47,001 bases of DNA from Fidelibacterota bacterium (GTDB lineage Bacteria; Fidelibacterota; Marinisomatia; SCGC-AAA003-L08; D37C17), in the NCBI GenBank assembly GCA_002718585.1, contig PBFG01000006.1:55245-102245 (forward strand), written 5' to 3'. Both the position numbers and the translations under genes were made by a program. Below the pieces are notes generated by a model that made no database searches, was not told the DNA's origin, and saw only the letters and a list, made by a program, of their open reading frames with translations. Positions 18,167-25,462 of the stretch are shown one piece after another (the stretch's first letter is position 1; each line of letters opens with the position of its first letter).

Positions 18167-18910
18167 TTAAAGTTGTTTAAATATTTTATAAAAAGAATCT
18201 ACTTTTAAAGAAGCACTTCCAATTAGAAAACCATCAACATTATCAATATTTATGATTTGTGAAGCATTGTTTTCATTAACACTTCCTCCATACAATAAGT
18301 ATATATTACAATTATTTGTATAAATATTATTAATAATTTTTTTTATTAATTTCATATTTTGTTTAATTTCATTGTATCCTGCTGCTTGACCTGTACCTAT
18401 TGCCCAAACTGGTTCATATGCTATCAAAATATCTTTTTGTGATTTAAAATCGATTTTAGAAAATGCTTTTTTAATTTGCTTGTCTAATATTTCATCAGTT
18501 AGCTTAGCCAGCTTTTCATCTAATGTCTCACCTATACATAAAATTGGAATCATTTCTGAGTTATAAACCTCTTTCATTTTTAATGAAACAGATTCATTTG
18601 TCTCATTCAGTAACTCTCTTCTTTCAGAATGACCAATAATTACATATTTACAATTATGTGAGGTTAACATGTCAACTGATATTTCTCCTGTCAATGAGGG
18701 ATTGTTTAAATATGAAACATCTTGAGCACCGAAACTCAATTGAGAATTAAATCTATCAAATAAAAATAACGAATCATATGATGGACATATTACTAATTCA
18801 CAGCTATTAGGTGATAAATCTTTTTGTGTGATTTTTTTTAAGAAATCATTTGATTCAACAAAATTTTTGTTCATCTTCCAATTTGCAACACATATTTTTT
18901 TTCTAATCAT
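18167..18910 (-). CDS. tpiA: Triose-phosphate isomerase
   Basis: TpiA interconverts dihydroxyacetone phosphate and glyceraldehyde 3-phosphate. I choose ATG 18910 (MIRKKICVANWKMNKN, 247 residues): it places catalytic Lys at position 12 as in the family and overlaps the pgk stop in the coupled form ATGATTAG. An upstream reading adds 13 non-conserved residues. VIIGHSERR holds the catalytic histidine and AYEPVWAIGTG the catalytic glutamate. YLLYGGSVNENNA and DGFLIGSASLK form the phosphate-binding end. Confidence 0.96.
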   Translation of the reverse strand: MIRKKICVANWKMNKNFVESNDFLKKITQKDLSPNSCELVICPSYDSLFLFDRFNSQLSFGAQDVSYLNNPSLTGEISVDMLTSHNCKYVIIGHSERRELLNETNESVSLKMKEVYNSEMIPILCIGETLDEKLAKLTDEILDKQIKKAFSKIDFKSQKDILIAYEPVWAIGTGQAAGYNEIKQNMKLIKKIINNIYTNNCNIYLLYGGSVNENNASQIINIDNVDGFLIGSASLKVDSFYKIFKQL

Positions 18911-20099
18911 TGTTTCCCCATGATTGTACAAGTTCAAGTTTTTCTCCACTAAGAAGTTTTAAAGAAGCTCCTCCACCTGTTGAAATATGTGTAAAATTAT
19001 TACTCAACCCAAGTTCAATTATTGCACTCACAGTGTCACCACCTCCAATAATAGAAGTTAATTTATTGTTTGAAGATAAATTTGATATAAACTCAGCTAA
19101 TTTAGCAGTACCATTTTTATATAAATCTATTTCAAAAAAACCCATTGGACCATTCCAAATTATTTTTTCTAAAGATTTAATTTCATTTAAAAATAAATCT
19201 ATTGTTTTACTACCAATATCAAGACCAATATCATCTTGAGCAAAATCATTTATACTTTTTTCCTCAATATTAGATGAACTACTAATTTCTTTTGAGCAAA
19301 CAAAATCTTCAGGAAGAAAAATTTTTGTTTTTGAACTTATTGATTTTTCAAGTGTGTCTTTTGCAATACCTAACATTTTTTTTTCAAATAAACTATTTCC
19401 AATTTTCTTATTCATTGATTTAAGAAAAGTAAAAGACATACCTCCACCAATAAAAATAGAATCAGCTTTATCTATGAAATGATTTATCATACCTAGTTTT
19501 GTAGAAACTTTAGCACCACCTAAAATAATACCAAATTTTTTATTTAATTTCAAATTCGTCAGACAATTGAATTCTTTATCCATAAGGAAACCAAAACATT
19601 TTTTTTTAAAAAAATTAAGAATTGATGAATTAGAAGCGTGAGATCTATGTGAAGTTCCAAAAGCATCATTTATATAAATTTCAGCATGTTGAGATAATTT
19701 AAATGCAAAAGTCTCTGAATTATTTAATTCTCCTGAATGAAATCTTAAATTTTCTAATAGATGTATTTCTGTAGGATTTAGGTTTTTTGAAATATTTATT
19801 GATTTTTTTGAAATACAATCTTTTGAAAAAATTACGTTATTCTTATCAAAATATTTTTTTAAATAAAGATAAATTGGATGTAGAGATAGATTACTTTCAT
19901 TAGATTTAGGCCTACCTAAATGAGACATAATTATAATTTTTGATTTTTCTTTAATGCAGTACTTTATTGTTTTCATTGATGCCTTCAATCTAAAATCGCT
20001 TGAAATTTCATTTCCGTTAATTGGAACATTGAAATCTACTCTAATAAGTACCCTTTTTCCTCTTAGATCTATTTGATTTATTTTTTTTATTTTATTCAA
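18903..20099 (-). CDS. pgk: Phosphoglycerate kinase
   Basis: Pgk makes ATP from 1,3-bisphosphoglycerate and ADP. The 398-residue length is normal. VLIRVDFNVPINGN (17-30), MSHLGRPKSNE (58-68), ENLRFHSGE, GGAKVSTKLG and STGGGASLKLLSGEKL are the family signatures. The only start that gives the full N-terminus is TTG at 20099-20097, whose bases are shared with the TGA of the small membrane ORF just upstream (ATTGATTGAATAAA). Translation is therefore probably coupled to that ORF. Downstream tpiA overlaps by eight bases. Confidence 0.96.
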   Translation of the reverse strand: MNKIKKINQIDLRGKRVLIRVDFNVPINGNEISSDFRLKASMKTIKYCIKEKSKIIIMSHLGRPKSNESNLSLHPIYLYLKKYFDKNNVIFSKDCISKKSINISKNLNPTEIHLLENLRFHSGELNNSETFAFKLSQHAEIYINDAFGTSHRSHASNSSILNFFKKKCFGFLMDKEFNCLTNLKLNKKFGIILGGAKVSTKLGMINHFIDKADSIFIGGGMSFTFLKSMNKKIGNSLFEKKMLGIAKDTLEKSISSKTKIFLPEDFVCSKEISSSSNIEEKSINDFAQDDIGLDIGSKTIDLFLNEIKSLEKIIWNGPMGFFEIDLYKNGTAKLAEFISNLSSNNKLTSIIGGGDTVSAIIELGLSNNFTHISTGGGASLKLLSGEKLELVQSWGNND

Positions 20100-20239
20100 T
20101 CAATTTCCTCATAATCAACATCTATGATATCACTATTTTTTTTATTATTAGATTTGTTTTTAAAATATGGTAAAATAAAAATATTTATGAAAGATCTTAA
20201 TACCAAAAAAATAAAAACTAATAGTAAAAATTTAAACAT
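20096..20239 (-). CDS. 47-aa single-span membrane peptide, DUF4834-like
   Basis: A short frame begins at ATG 20239, directly after the TAA of the kinase gene, and ends at TGA 20098-20096. It encodes one strongly hydrophobic helix (about residues 2-24, starting MFKFLLLVFIFLVLRSF), a basic Asn/Lys linker and an acidic tail ending DVDYEEID. The tail resembles what I recall of the small Bacteroidota DUF4834 proteins, which end near a conserved DYEEI. The stop overlaps the pgk TTG start, a good sign that it is translated and couples pgk. Function is unknown; conservation of the tail across relatives would confirm it. Confidence 0.65.
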   Translation of the reverse strand: MFKFLLLVFIFLVLRSFINIFILPYFKNKSNNKKNSDIIDVDYEEID

Positions 20240-20887
20240 TTATAATTTTAAACTTTTATTAGGATTATAGTATTTAGTACCATTAATGGGTTTTTGAATA
20301 ATATTTAAAATTTCGTTCAAATCATTTTTATCATTAACAAAATCTATATCATTTGTATTTATAATTAGTAAGGGTGATTTGTCATATCTGAAAAAAAATT
20401 CATTATAAATTTGATTTAAGGCATCAATATAATTCCAATCCATATTTGACTCATAATTCCTACCTCTACTTTTGATATTCCTCATAAGCCTATCTGTATC
20501 TGATTGAAGAAAAATAATTAAATCAGGATTAATCATATTTTTTTCTAAAATAAGTGCAACATTATCATATAAATTCATCTCCTTTTCACTTAAGTTTAAT
20601 GAAGCAAAGATTCTATCTTTCATAAACATATAATCAGAAACAATTGATTTAGTAAATATATCTATTTGTTGAAAGTCTAATTGCTGCTTATATCTCGAAA
20701 GTAGAAAAAAAAGCTGAGTTTGAAAAGCATACCTTTCAGGATCTTTATAAAATTCTGAAAGAAATGGATTATCTTCAAACTCCTCTAAGATAAGCTTGCA
20801 CTGAAGTTTTGCAGCGAGAATTTTAGATAAACTTGTTTTTCCAACTCCAATACTTCCTTCAACTGCTATATGGTATGCTTTCTTCAT
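20240..20887 (-). CDS. Deoxynucleoside kinase
   Basis: A 215-residue dNK-family kinase that phosphorylates deoxynucleosides for salvage. The P-loop is EGSIGVGKTSL (10-20). VSDYMFMKDRIFASLNL holds the substrate-binding and ERS/DR-like region, and FLQSDTDRLMRNIKSRGR the lid with arginines. It is close in layout to bacterial deoxyguanosine/deoxyadenosine kinases; the base preference cannot be read. The start overlaps folK by four bases, as in many Bacteroidota where folK and dNK are adjacent. Confidence 0.88.
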   Translation of the reverse strand: MKKAYHIAVEGSIGVGKTSLSKILAAKLQCKLILEEFEDNPFLSEFYKDPERYAFQTQLFFLLSRYKQQLDFQQIDIFTKSIVSDYMFMKDRIFASLNLSEKEMNLYDNVALILEKNMINPDLIIFLQSDTDRLMRNIKSRGRNYESNMDWNYIDALNQIYNEFFFRYDKSPLLIINTNDIDFVNDKNDLNEILNIIQKPINGTKYYNPNKSLKL

Positions 20888-21384
20888 ATATTTTTTTTAT
20901 ATAGTTTAATATCATCTTTATTGATTTCTAATAGTGATAACAATGATGAAATTGTTTTTTGAGTACCTGGTAATTTATAATTAGGCTGTATATCTGTCCA
21001 AGGTTTTAATACAAAAACCCTTTCGATGGATTTAGGATGCGGAATTTCTAATTCATCAAATGATATAATTTGATTTCCATAAGACAAAATATCAATATCT
21101 ATTACCCTTGGATTGTTATGTGAATTTTTGAGAGATCTTCCAAAATAAGATTCAATTTTTTTTAAATCTTTTAAAAGTTGAAGAGGTTTAATATTTGTCT
21201 CTATTAAAACTACTGCATTTAGAAAATTTGGCTGATTTGTATTATACATTGGCTTAGTTTCATAAATACTAGATGTATCAATTAAAATTAATTTTGAATG
21301 TTTTTTTATTAAGTTAATACATTCTATAATATTATTTAACCTAGAGCCTAAGTTCGAACCTAATGATAAAAAAATATGCTTCAA
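20884..21384 (-). CDS. folK: 2-amino-4-hydroxy-6-hydroxymethyldihydropteridine pyrophosphokinase
   Basis: FolK transfers pyrophosphate from ATP to 6-hydroxymethyl-7,8-dihydropterin in folate synthesis. The 166-residue protein shows IFLSLGSNLGSRLNNI at the N-terminus, FLNAVVLIET, and the PPPK signature NPRVIDIDIL (91-100), whose two aspartates bind Mg. LEIPHPKSIERVFVLKPW follows. folB lies immediately upstream, giving two consecutive steps of the same pathway. Confidence 0.96.
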   Translation of the reverse strand: MKHIFLSLGSNLGSRLNNIIECINLIKKHSKLILIDTSSIYETKPMYNTNQPNFLNAVVLIETNIKPLQLLKDLKKIESYFGRSLKNSHNNPRVIDIDILSYGNQIISFDELEIPHPKSIERVFVLKPWTDIQPNYKLPGTQKTISSLLSLLEINKDDIKLYKKNI

Positions 21385-21762
21385 TTAAAATATTTTCTCT
21401 ACATTAATTTTTTGTTTTCTGCCATCAACATTAACAATTTTTGTAATTGATAAAAGTCTACACTTAAAATCGTAATCCTTAAATTCTAAAATTAAATAAG
21501 AATGTAAATCTTCAACTAACTTTTCAAGTAAAAAGTACTTTTTGAAACCACTATCTTTTGCCTCGATAAATTTTCTTATAATTTTTATTACATCCATATA
21601 ATCTAAAACATAATTAATACTATCTGAAGATGGTTCAATGAATTTATTTTTTTTGCAAGTATATGATAAGTCTATAAAAAAATTTTGTCCAAATTTTCTT
21701 TCTTTTTCGTAAACACCATGATATCCAAAAGCTTTAATATCTTTTAAGTTAATTTTTATCAT
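21385..21762 (-). CDS. folB: Dihydroneopterin aldolase
   Basis: FolB cleaves 7,8-dihydroneopterin to hydroxymethyldihydropterin and glycolaldehyde, feeding FolK. The protein is 125 residues. IKAFGYHGVYEKERKFGQNF (residues 9-28) contains the conserved catalytic region with Glu and the pterin-binding fold start; DYMDVIKIIRKFIEA and YFLLEKLVEDL complete the tunnel-fold pattern. It is coupled to the upstream methyltransferase by a four-base overlap and abuts folK. Confidence 0.93.
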   Translation of the reverse strand: MIKINLKDIKAFGYHGVYEKERKFGQNFFIDLSYTCKKNKFIEPSSDSINYVLDYMDVIKIIRKFIEAKDSGFKKYFLLEKLVEDLHSYLILEFKDYDFKCRLLSITKIVNVDGRKQKINVEKIF

Positions 21763-22370
21763 TTTTTTTTCATTAAAACAAATACTTCATTATCTACTCT
21801 AGGTTTTATACTTAGGCTTGATTTTTCACATTTTATTATGTCATAATATTTTTCAAAATCTCTTAGAGTTTTAGGCAGATTTACTCCGAACGGAGGGCCA
21901 TCGTCGTTTAAAATCTTGTTTATTGGAAGTAAAATAGCAACAAATAGTCCATCAGTTTTTAAAAGCTCTGATGATTTCTGAATATATTTTAATCTTTTAT
22001 TAGGATTAATAGCACAAAAAAAAGTGTATTCAAGGATGATATCAATTTTACCATTGAGATTTTTTAATTTAAAAAAATCTTCGCATATTAAATTTAGTGA
22101 AGTATTTAAATCCAATGCTTTATTCTTTATATGAGATATTGCTTTCATAGAAAAATCAACAGCAAATACATTATGATTTTTTTTTGATAAAAACAAAGCA
22201 TCGTGGCCTTTTCCTGCCCCAGGAATTAAAATATTTTTTTTAGACTTAAACTTTTTAAAAAAATTTACAAAAATAGGTGTAGGCATTCCAATATCCCATC
22301 CTATTTCATTTTTGCTATACTTATTATCCCAATAGCATGGATTCTCAGAATTATCTTTTATTGGTTTCAA
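21759..22370 (-). CDS. TPMT-family SAM-dependent methyltransferase
   Basis: A 203-residue methyltransferase of the thiopurine methyltransferase-like family. The family N-terminus is present: CYWDNKYSKNEIGWDIGMP (12-30), with W14 and W25, followed by SAM motif I NILIPGAGKGHDALFL (46-61) and the acidic VFAVDFS (68-74). FVAILLPI and FGVNLP follow. Bacterial relatives methylate chalcogen or halide ions or thiols; the actual substrate here is unknown. It overlaps folB by four bases but no pathway link is evident. Confidence 0.82.
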   Translation of the reverse strand: MKPIKDNSENPCYWDNKYSKNEIGWDIGMPTPIFVNFFKKFKSKKNILIPGAGKGHDALFLSKKNHNVFAVDFSMKAISHIKNKALDLNTSLNLICEDFFKLKNLNGKIDIILEYTFFCAINPNKRLKYIQKSSELLKTDGLFVAILLPINKILNDDGPPFGVNLPKTLRDFEKYYDIIKCEKSSLSIKPRVDNEVFVLMKKK

Positions 22371-22376
22371 TTCTAT

Positions 22377-22571
22377 TTAAATAAGACTAACATTTTCTGC
22401 TTCGTCACCTCTTTGAGTATGAGTAATATCAAACTTTACTCTCGATCCAACACTAACTTTAATGCCTTTTCTTAAATTAGAAATATTCAGAAAATAATCG
22501 TAACCATCATCACCTTCTATGAATCCCCAACCTCCATTAGAATTCCAATTTTTAATTGTGCCAAAGTTCAT
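22377..22571 (-). CDS. Cold-shock domain protein
   Basis: A 64-residue single OB-fold protein. GTIKNWNSNGGWGFIEGDDG carries RNP1 (GWGFIE in place of KGFGFI), and YDYFLNIS is a diverged RNP2. The end, QRGDEAENVSLI, matches Csp proteins. It probably binds single-stranded RNA. The divergence of both RNP motifs suggests it is not the main cold-shock protein. A GGGAAAC stretch precedes the ATG. Confidence 0.85.
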   Translation of the reverse strand: MNFGTIKNWNSNGGWGFIEGDDGYDYFLNISNLRKGIKVSVGSRVKFDITHTQRGDEAENVSLI

Positions 22572-22580
22572 TGTTTCCCT

Positions 22581-22916
22581 TTATTTTTTAAAACCAATAT
22601 CTAAATCAAATTCTGATGGAAAATCAAAGCCTTCTCTATCTGGATAATGCATAATTGAAATTATATACTCCCATCTCAATAAAAAATTAGCATCAACTTT
22701 TTCTCTTTTAATTTTGTTTTCTGGGAGAGGCTTACCATTTTTGTCTTCAGTCTTAGAAAGAATTATTCCAGGATGCTTTAACCATAGTCCTAATCTATCA
22801 ATACCTATTATCAAAAAGTGGCCTATGGTATCTTTAATTCCTAATTCTTCAAGTTGATTTGAGCTTTTGAAAGATATTAATACGATATCACCTATAGCAT
22901 CTTCAATTTTAAACAT
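22581..22916 (-). CDS. Uncharacterised 111-aa protein
   Basis: I do not recognise this 111-residue protein. The N-terminal half alternates hydrophobic and charged residues (DAIGDIVLISFKSS, HFLIIGIDRLGLWLKHPGI) and reads like a small beta-barrel; the second half has FLLRWEYIISIMHYPDREGF and an acidic end. There is no signal peptide or membrane segment, so it is probably cytoplasmic. It lies nine bases before the cold-shock gene and six bases after a coiled-coil protein gene, indicating joint transcription. Confidence 0.6.
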   Translation of the reverse strand: MFKIEDAIGDIVLISFKSSNQLEELGIKDTIGHFLIIGIDRLGLWLKHPGIILSKTEDKNGKPLPENKIKREKVDANFLLRWEYIISIMHYPDREGFDFPSEFDLDIGFKK

Positions 22917-22922
22917 ATTAAG

Positions 22923-23405
22923 CTATTCTAGCTGCTCATTAATTTCTTTAATTGCATCTTTTATATCAGAAATTTCTTTTTTAATAGCTCTAGAATCTCT
23001 TTTGGTCTGAGTTTTCACTCCACTGATTTCGTCTTCTAGTTCTTCAAGCTGGTCTTGTACTTCTGAAAATTTGTCTTTCATGTCTCTAATAATTTTATTA
23101 ATTGATAAATCTACTTTTGTAAAAGCATTATTTACCGAATCAACTTTTGAGTCATATGCTTTTAAATGAGAATCAAATTCGTCTCTCAAAATTTGTAAAT
23201 GTTTTTTTGTACCAATTAATTTCTTATCAATCCTATCAATTAATTCATTAGTTTCTGTAACATCAGCTATTCTTTCATCATCTCTCTCAACAATATTATC
23301 CATTTTATCAACTCTACTAGGATCTACTATAACCATGTACATAGCACCAGCAATAAACATAACGACAACAACAATCCATATAGCTCTATCTTTTAAAATA
23401 TCCAT
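22923..23405 (-). CDS. Membrane-anchored coiled-coil protein
   Basis: A 160-residue protein of unknown family. Residues about 8-27 form one transmembrane helix (WIVVVVMFIAGAMYMVIV). The remainder is almost all heptad-like and charged, with long runs such as LIDRIDKKLIGTKKHLQIL and FSEVQDQLEELEDEISGVK, so a continuous coiled coil is expected from about 45 to 160. The topology is N-in with the coil outside, or the reverse. It could be a spacer or scaffold at the envelope. An AAGGAA site precedes the ATG. Confidence 0.65.
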   Translation of the reverse strand: MDILKDRAIWIVVVVMFIAGAMYMVIVDPSRVDKMDNIVERDDERIADVTETNELIDRIDKKLIGTKKHLQILRDEFDSHLKAYDSKVDSVNNAFTKVDLSINKIIRDMKDKFSEVQDQLEELEDEISGVKTQTKRDSRAIKKEISDIKDAIKEINEQLE

Positions 23406-23417
23406 ATTAAATTCCTT

Positions 23418-23732
23418 TTATTTTTGAGATTCTACTTCTTCAATTTTCTTTTGCCAAATTGAATCATCAAGTTCAATTTGAGATTCTTTAGGGGGTATGC
23501 TCCCTTCTTTTATCATTGAATACATTTTTTGACGATTATTTTCTTTATTTTTTAATTCATCAAAAGCAGCAACCATTTCTGCATTAAATTCCTCAATAGT
23601 TCTTTTAATTCTAGAATTTAATTCATCCATTAATATTGGACCATAAGAATTGTTTATACCTTCTAATAACCCAGATAAGGATTCTTCAATAAATTTATTT
23701 TGTCCATCTTTAGTTTTTAAGTCAATATCCAT
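23418..23732 (-). CDS. Uncharacterised 104-aa helical protein
   Basis: I do not recognise this 104-residue protein. It is acidic and predicted mostly helical from its composition (NKFIEESLSGLLEGINNSYG, LNSRIKRTIEEFNAEMVAAF), with a short Pro-containing linker SIPPKESQIEL before a final helix. There is no signal peptide. It is 12 bases upstream of the coiled-coil gene and may act with it. Confidence 0.6.
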   Translation of the reverse strand: MDIDLKTKDGQNKFIEESLSGLLEGINNSYGPILMDELNSRIKRTIEEFNAEMVAAFDELKNKENNRQKMYSMIKEGSIPPKESQIELDDSIWQKKIEEVESQK

Positions 23733-23759
23733 AATAAATAGTAATAATTTTTTATTAAT

Positions 23760-24203
23760 TTACATTTCTTCATCATTTAAATCTAACTCATTTTTATATT
23801 CATCTTCATTTTTACTGTTTGAAGATGTAATTAAATCAGAAATTATATCATAATTATTAATAATGTAGCTAAAAAGCAAAGTTATTAAAATAGCATGAAA
23901 AATAAAACCTAAACCTATTAGCAAACCACATATTGATGAAAAAATTAATTTAAACTTATCCAAAATAGAATCATTAAAAAAATTCGCTAGCAATGTATGA
24001 TTTATACCAAGAAAAATTATTGCTGGAACAATATTATTATCCTCGTACGAGAATATAGCAATTACAGATGCCATAAGTAAGGAATTAACCGAAGTATAAA
24101 ACTGAAGAGAGGATGTTGATTCCTTATCAGAATTATATCCTATAACATAACCAGCACCAAGTGAAATAATTATTTTAAATATATATGATATTAATGCGAA
24201 CAT
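23760..24203 (-). CDS. Uncharacterised four-helix membrane protein
   Basis: A 147-residue protein with about four hydrophobic segments (residues about 5-22, 37-52, 58-75 and 90-118) and a charged cytoplasmic-type tail rich in Asn, Asp and Glu. The opening IISLGAGYVIGYNSDKES is vaguely like the MgtC/SapB start, but the conserved family acids are not clear, so I do not assign it. It lies 36 bases after the signal peptidase gene and 27 before the next. Confidence 0.6.
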   Translation of the reverse strand: MFALISYIFKIIISLGAGYVIGYNSDKESTSSLQFYTSVNSLLMASVIAIFSYEDNNIVPAIIFLGINHTLLANFFNDSILDKFKLIFSSICGLLIGLGFIFHAILITLLFSYIINNYDIISDLITSSNSKNEDEYKNELDLNDEEM

Positions 24204-24239
24204 AATATAATCTAATTTATTTTGACTTTAATAATATAA

Positions 24240-25460
24240 CTATTTTACAGTTTTCAATCTTAAACTTAATTTTGAAATATTTATTAACGCATACGCTGGA
24301 GTACCTAAAACATTATAATCAGGTACAAAGCCCCAAAACCTAGAATCATAGCTATTGTTACGATTATCTCCAACCATAAAATAGAAATCGTTATTTAATA
24401 CAATAAATTCATCATCATTAATTTTCTTTCCATTTAATAATAAATTTTGCTTAATAAAATCTTTATTTCTAGATAATTCATCTTCAATATCTTTTGACCA
24501 TGGGTTCACTAAATTATTTCTTTTTCTTTCAGCTTCAAGTTTTCTTTTATAAACAAGTTGTTCTTTTTCCTGCTTATCCGGTATACGATTGCCATTTAAA
24601 TCCTCATATGGTATGATAGAACCTAAAATTTTATATTTAATTAATCCTTTTAATCTGCTGATTTGAAGTGGATCATTTAAATCAATTTTATATTTACCAA
24701 TTCTAAGTTCATAACCATCCATCAGTAATAATGTCAAGAAAGACTCCCAATTTGTAATTTTACTCAAATCAATTTTCATACCTTCAAAAGGAACAATAAA
24801 TTCATTAATATTATCAGAATTTCCATAATCCCATTTTCCGTTACTGTTAACATCGTGAATATTTTCAAATTTATCAATAAGTTGGTCATATTCTAAATTT
24901 CTATTTACATCAATAAATTCTTCAGACCTAAAATCTGGATAAATAGTTGATGAAAACCATGTTTGATTAGATTTATAAATTTTAATCGTATCTGCTTGTG
25001 GAGGAAAATTATTTTGTCTCAAAAAATCATACGAAAAATCGCCAAACTTTTCAGTAAACTGTCCTTCATCAGGCATGGTATTTAATTCTCCATTGATATA
25101 AATTAATCCTTCATTAATATTAATTTTATCGCCTGGAAGACCAATGCATCTTTTAACATATTTTTGCCAAGGGTCTCTCGGAAATTCGAAAATAACAACA
25201 TCATTATTATTAATTTCTTTAAATTTTGGTAATCTATAATGTGGTATAAAAAATCCAATCCTTGTATAAGGTATACCAATCCAGTTTGGAGTTCTCATTC
25301 CATAAATAAACTTATTACCTATTAGCATATCACCAATAAGAATAGTTTTTTCCATTGAACCTGTAGGAACAACATAAACTTCTATTAAGCATGTCTTAAT
25401 AGTCAAAGCAATAATAATCAAAGTTATAAGTTCTTTAAATTCTTTAATTTTCTTTTTCAT
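24240..25460 (-). CDS. lepB: Signal peptidase I with large calcium-loop-like insert
   Basis: Signal peptidase I removes signal peptides from exported proteins at the inner membrane. At 406 residues it is much longer than the 200-320 usual for the family. After one N-terminal membrane helix come Ser35 in VPTGSMEKTI, Lys103 in YVKRCIGLPGD and box E GDNRNNSYDSRFWGFVP at 364-380, so the catalytic dyad is intact. Residues about 130-345 are an insert between the Lys region and box E. It contains three D-x-N-x-N-x-x-x-D loops: 184-192, 203-211 and 287-295, resembling EF-hand or dockerin Ca loops. The ggt gene lies two bases upstream. Confidence 0.93.
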   Translation of the reverse strand: MKKKIKEFKELITLIIIALTIKTCLIEVYVVPTGSMEKTILIGDMLIGNKFIYGMRTPNWIGIPYTRIGFFIPHYRLPKFKEINNNDVVIFEFPRDPWQKYVKRCIGLPGDKININEGLIYINGELNTMPDEGQFTEKFGDFSYDFLRQNNFPPQADTIKIYKSNQTWFSSTIYPDFRSEEFIDVNRNLEYDQLIDKFENIHDVNSNGKWDYGNSDNINEFIVPFEGMKIDLSKITNWESFLTLLLMDGYELRIGKYKIDLNDPLQISRLKGLIKYKILGSIIPYEDLNGNRIPDKQEKEQLVYKRKLEAERKRNNLVNPWSKDIEDELSRNKDFIKQNLLLNGKKINDDEFIVLNNDFYFMVGDNRNNSYDSRFWGFVPDYNVLGTPAYALINISKLSLRLKTVK

Positions 25461-25462
25461 GA

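Noticed and set aside
23760-24203. MgtC/SapB family assignment
   Set aside because: Only a vague resemblance at the first helix; the conserved acidic and arginine residues could not be placed.
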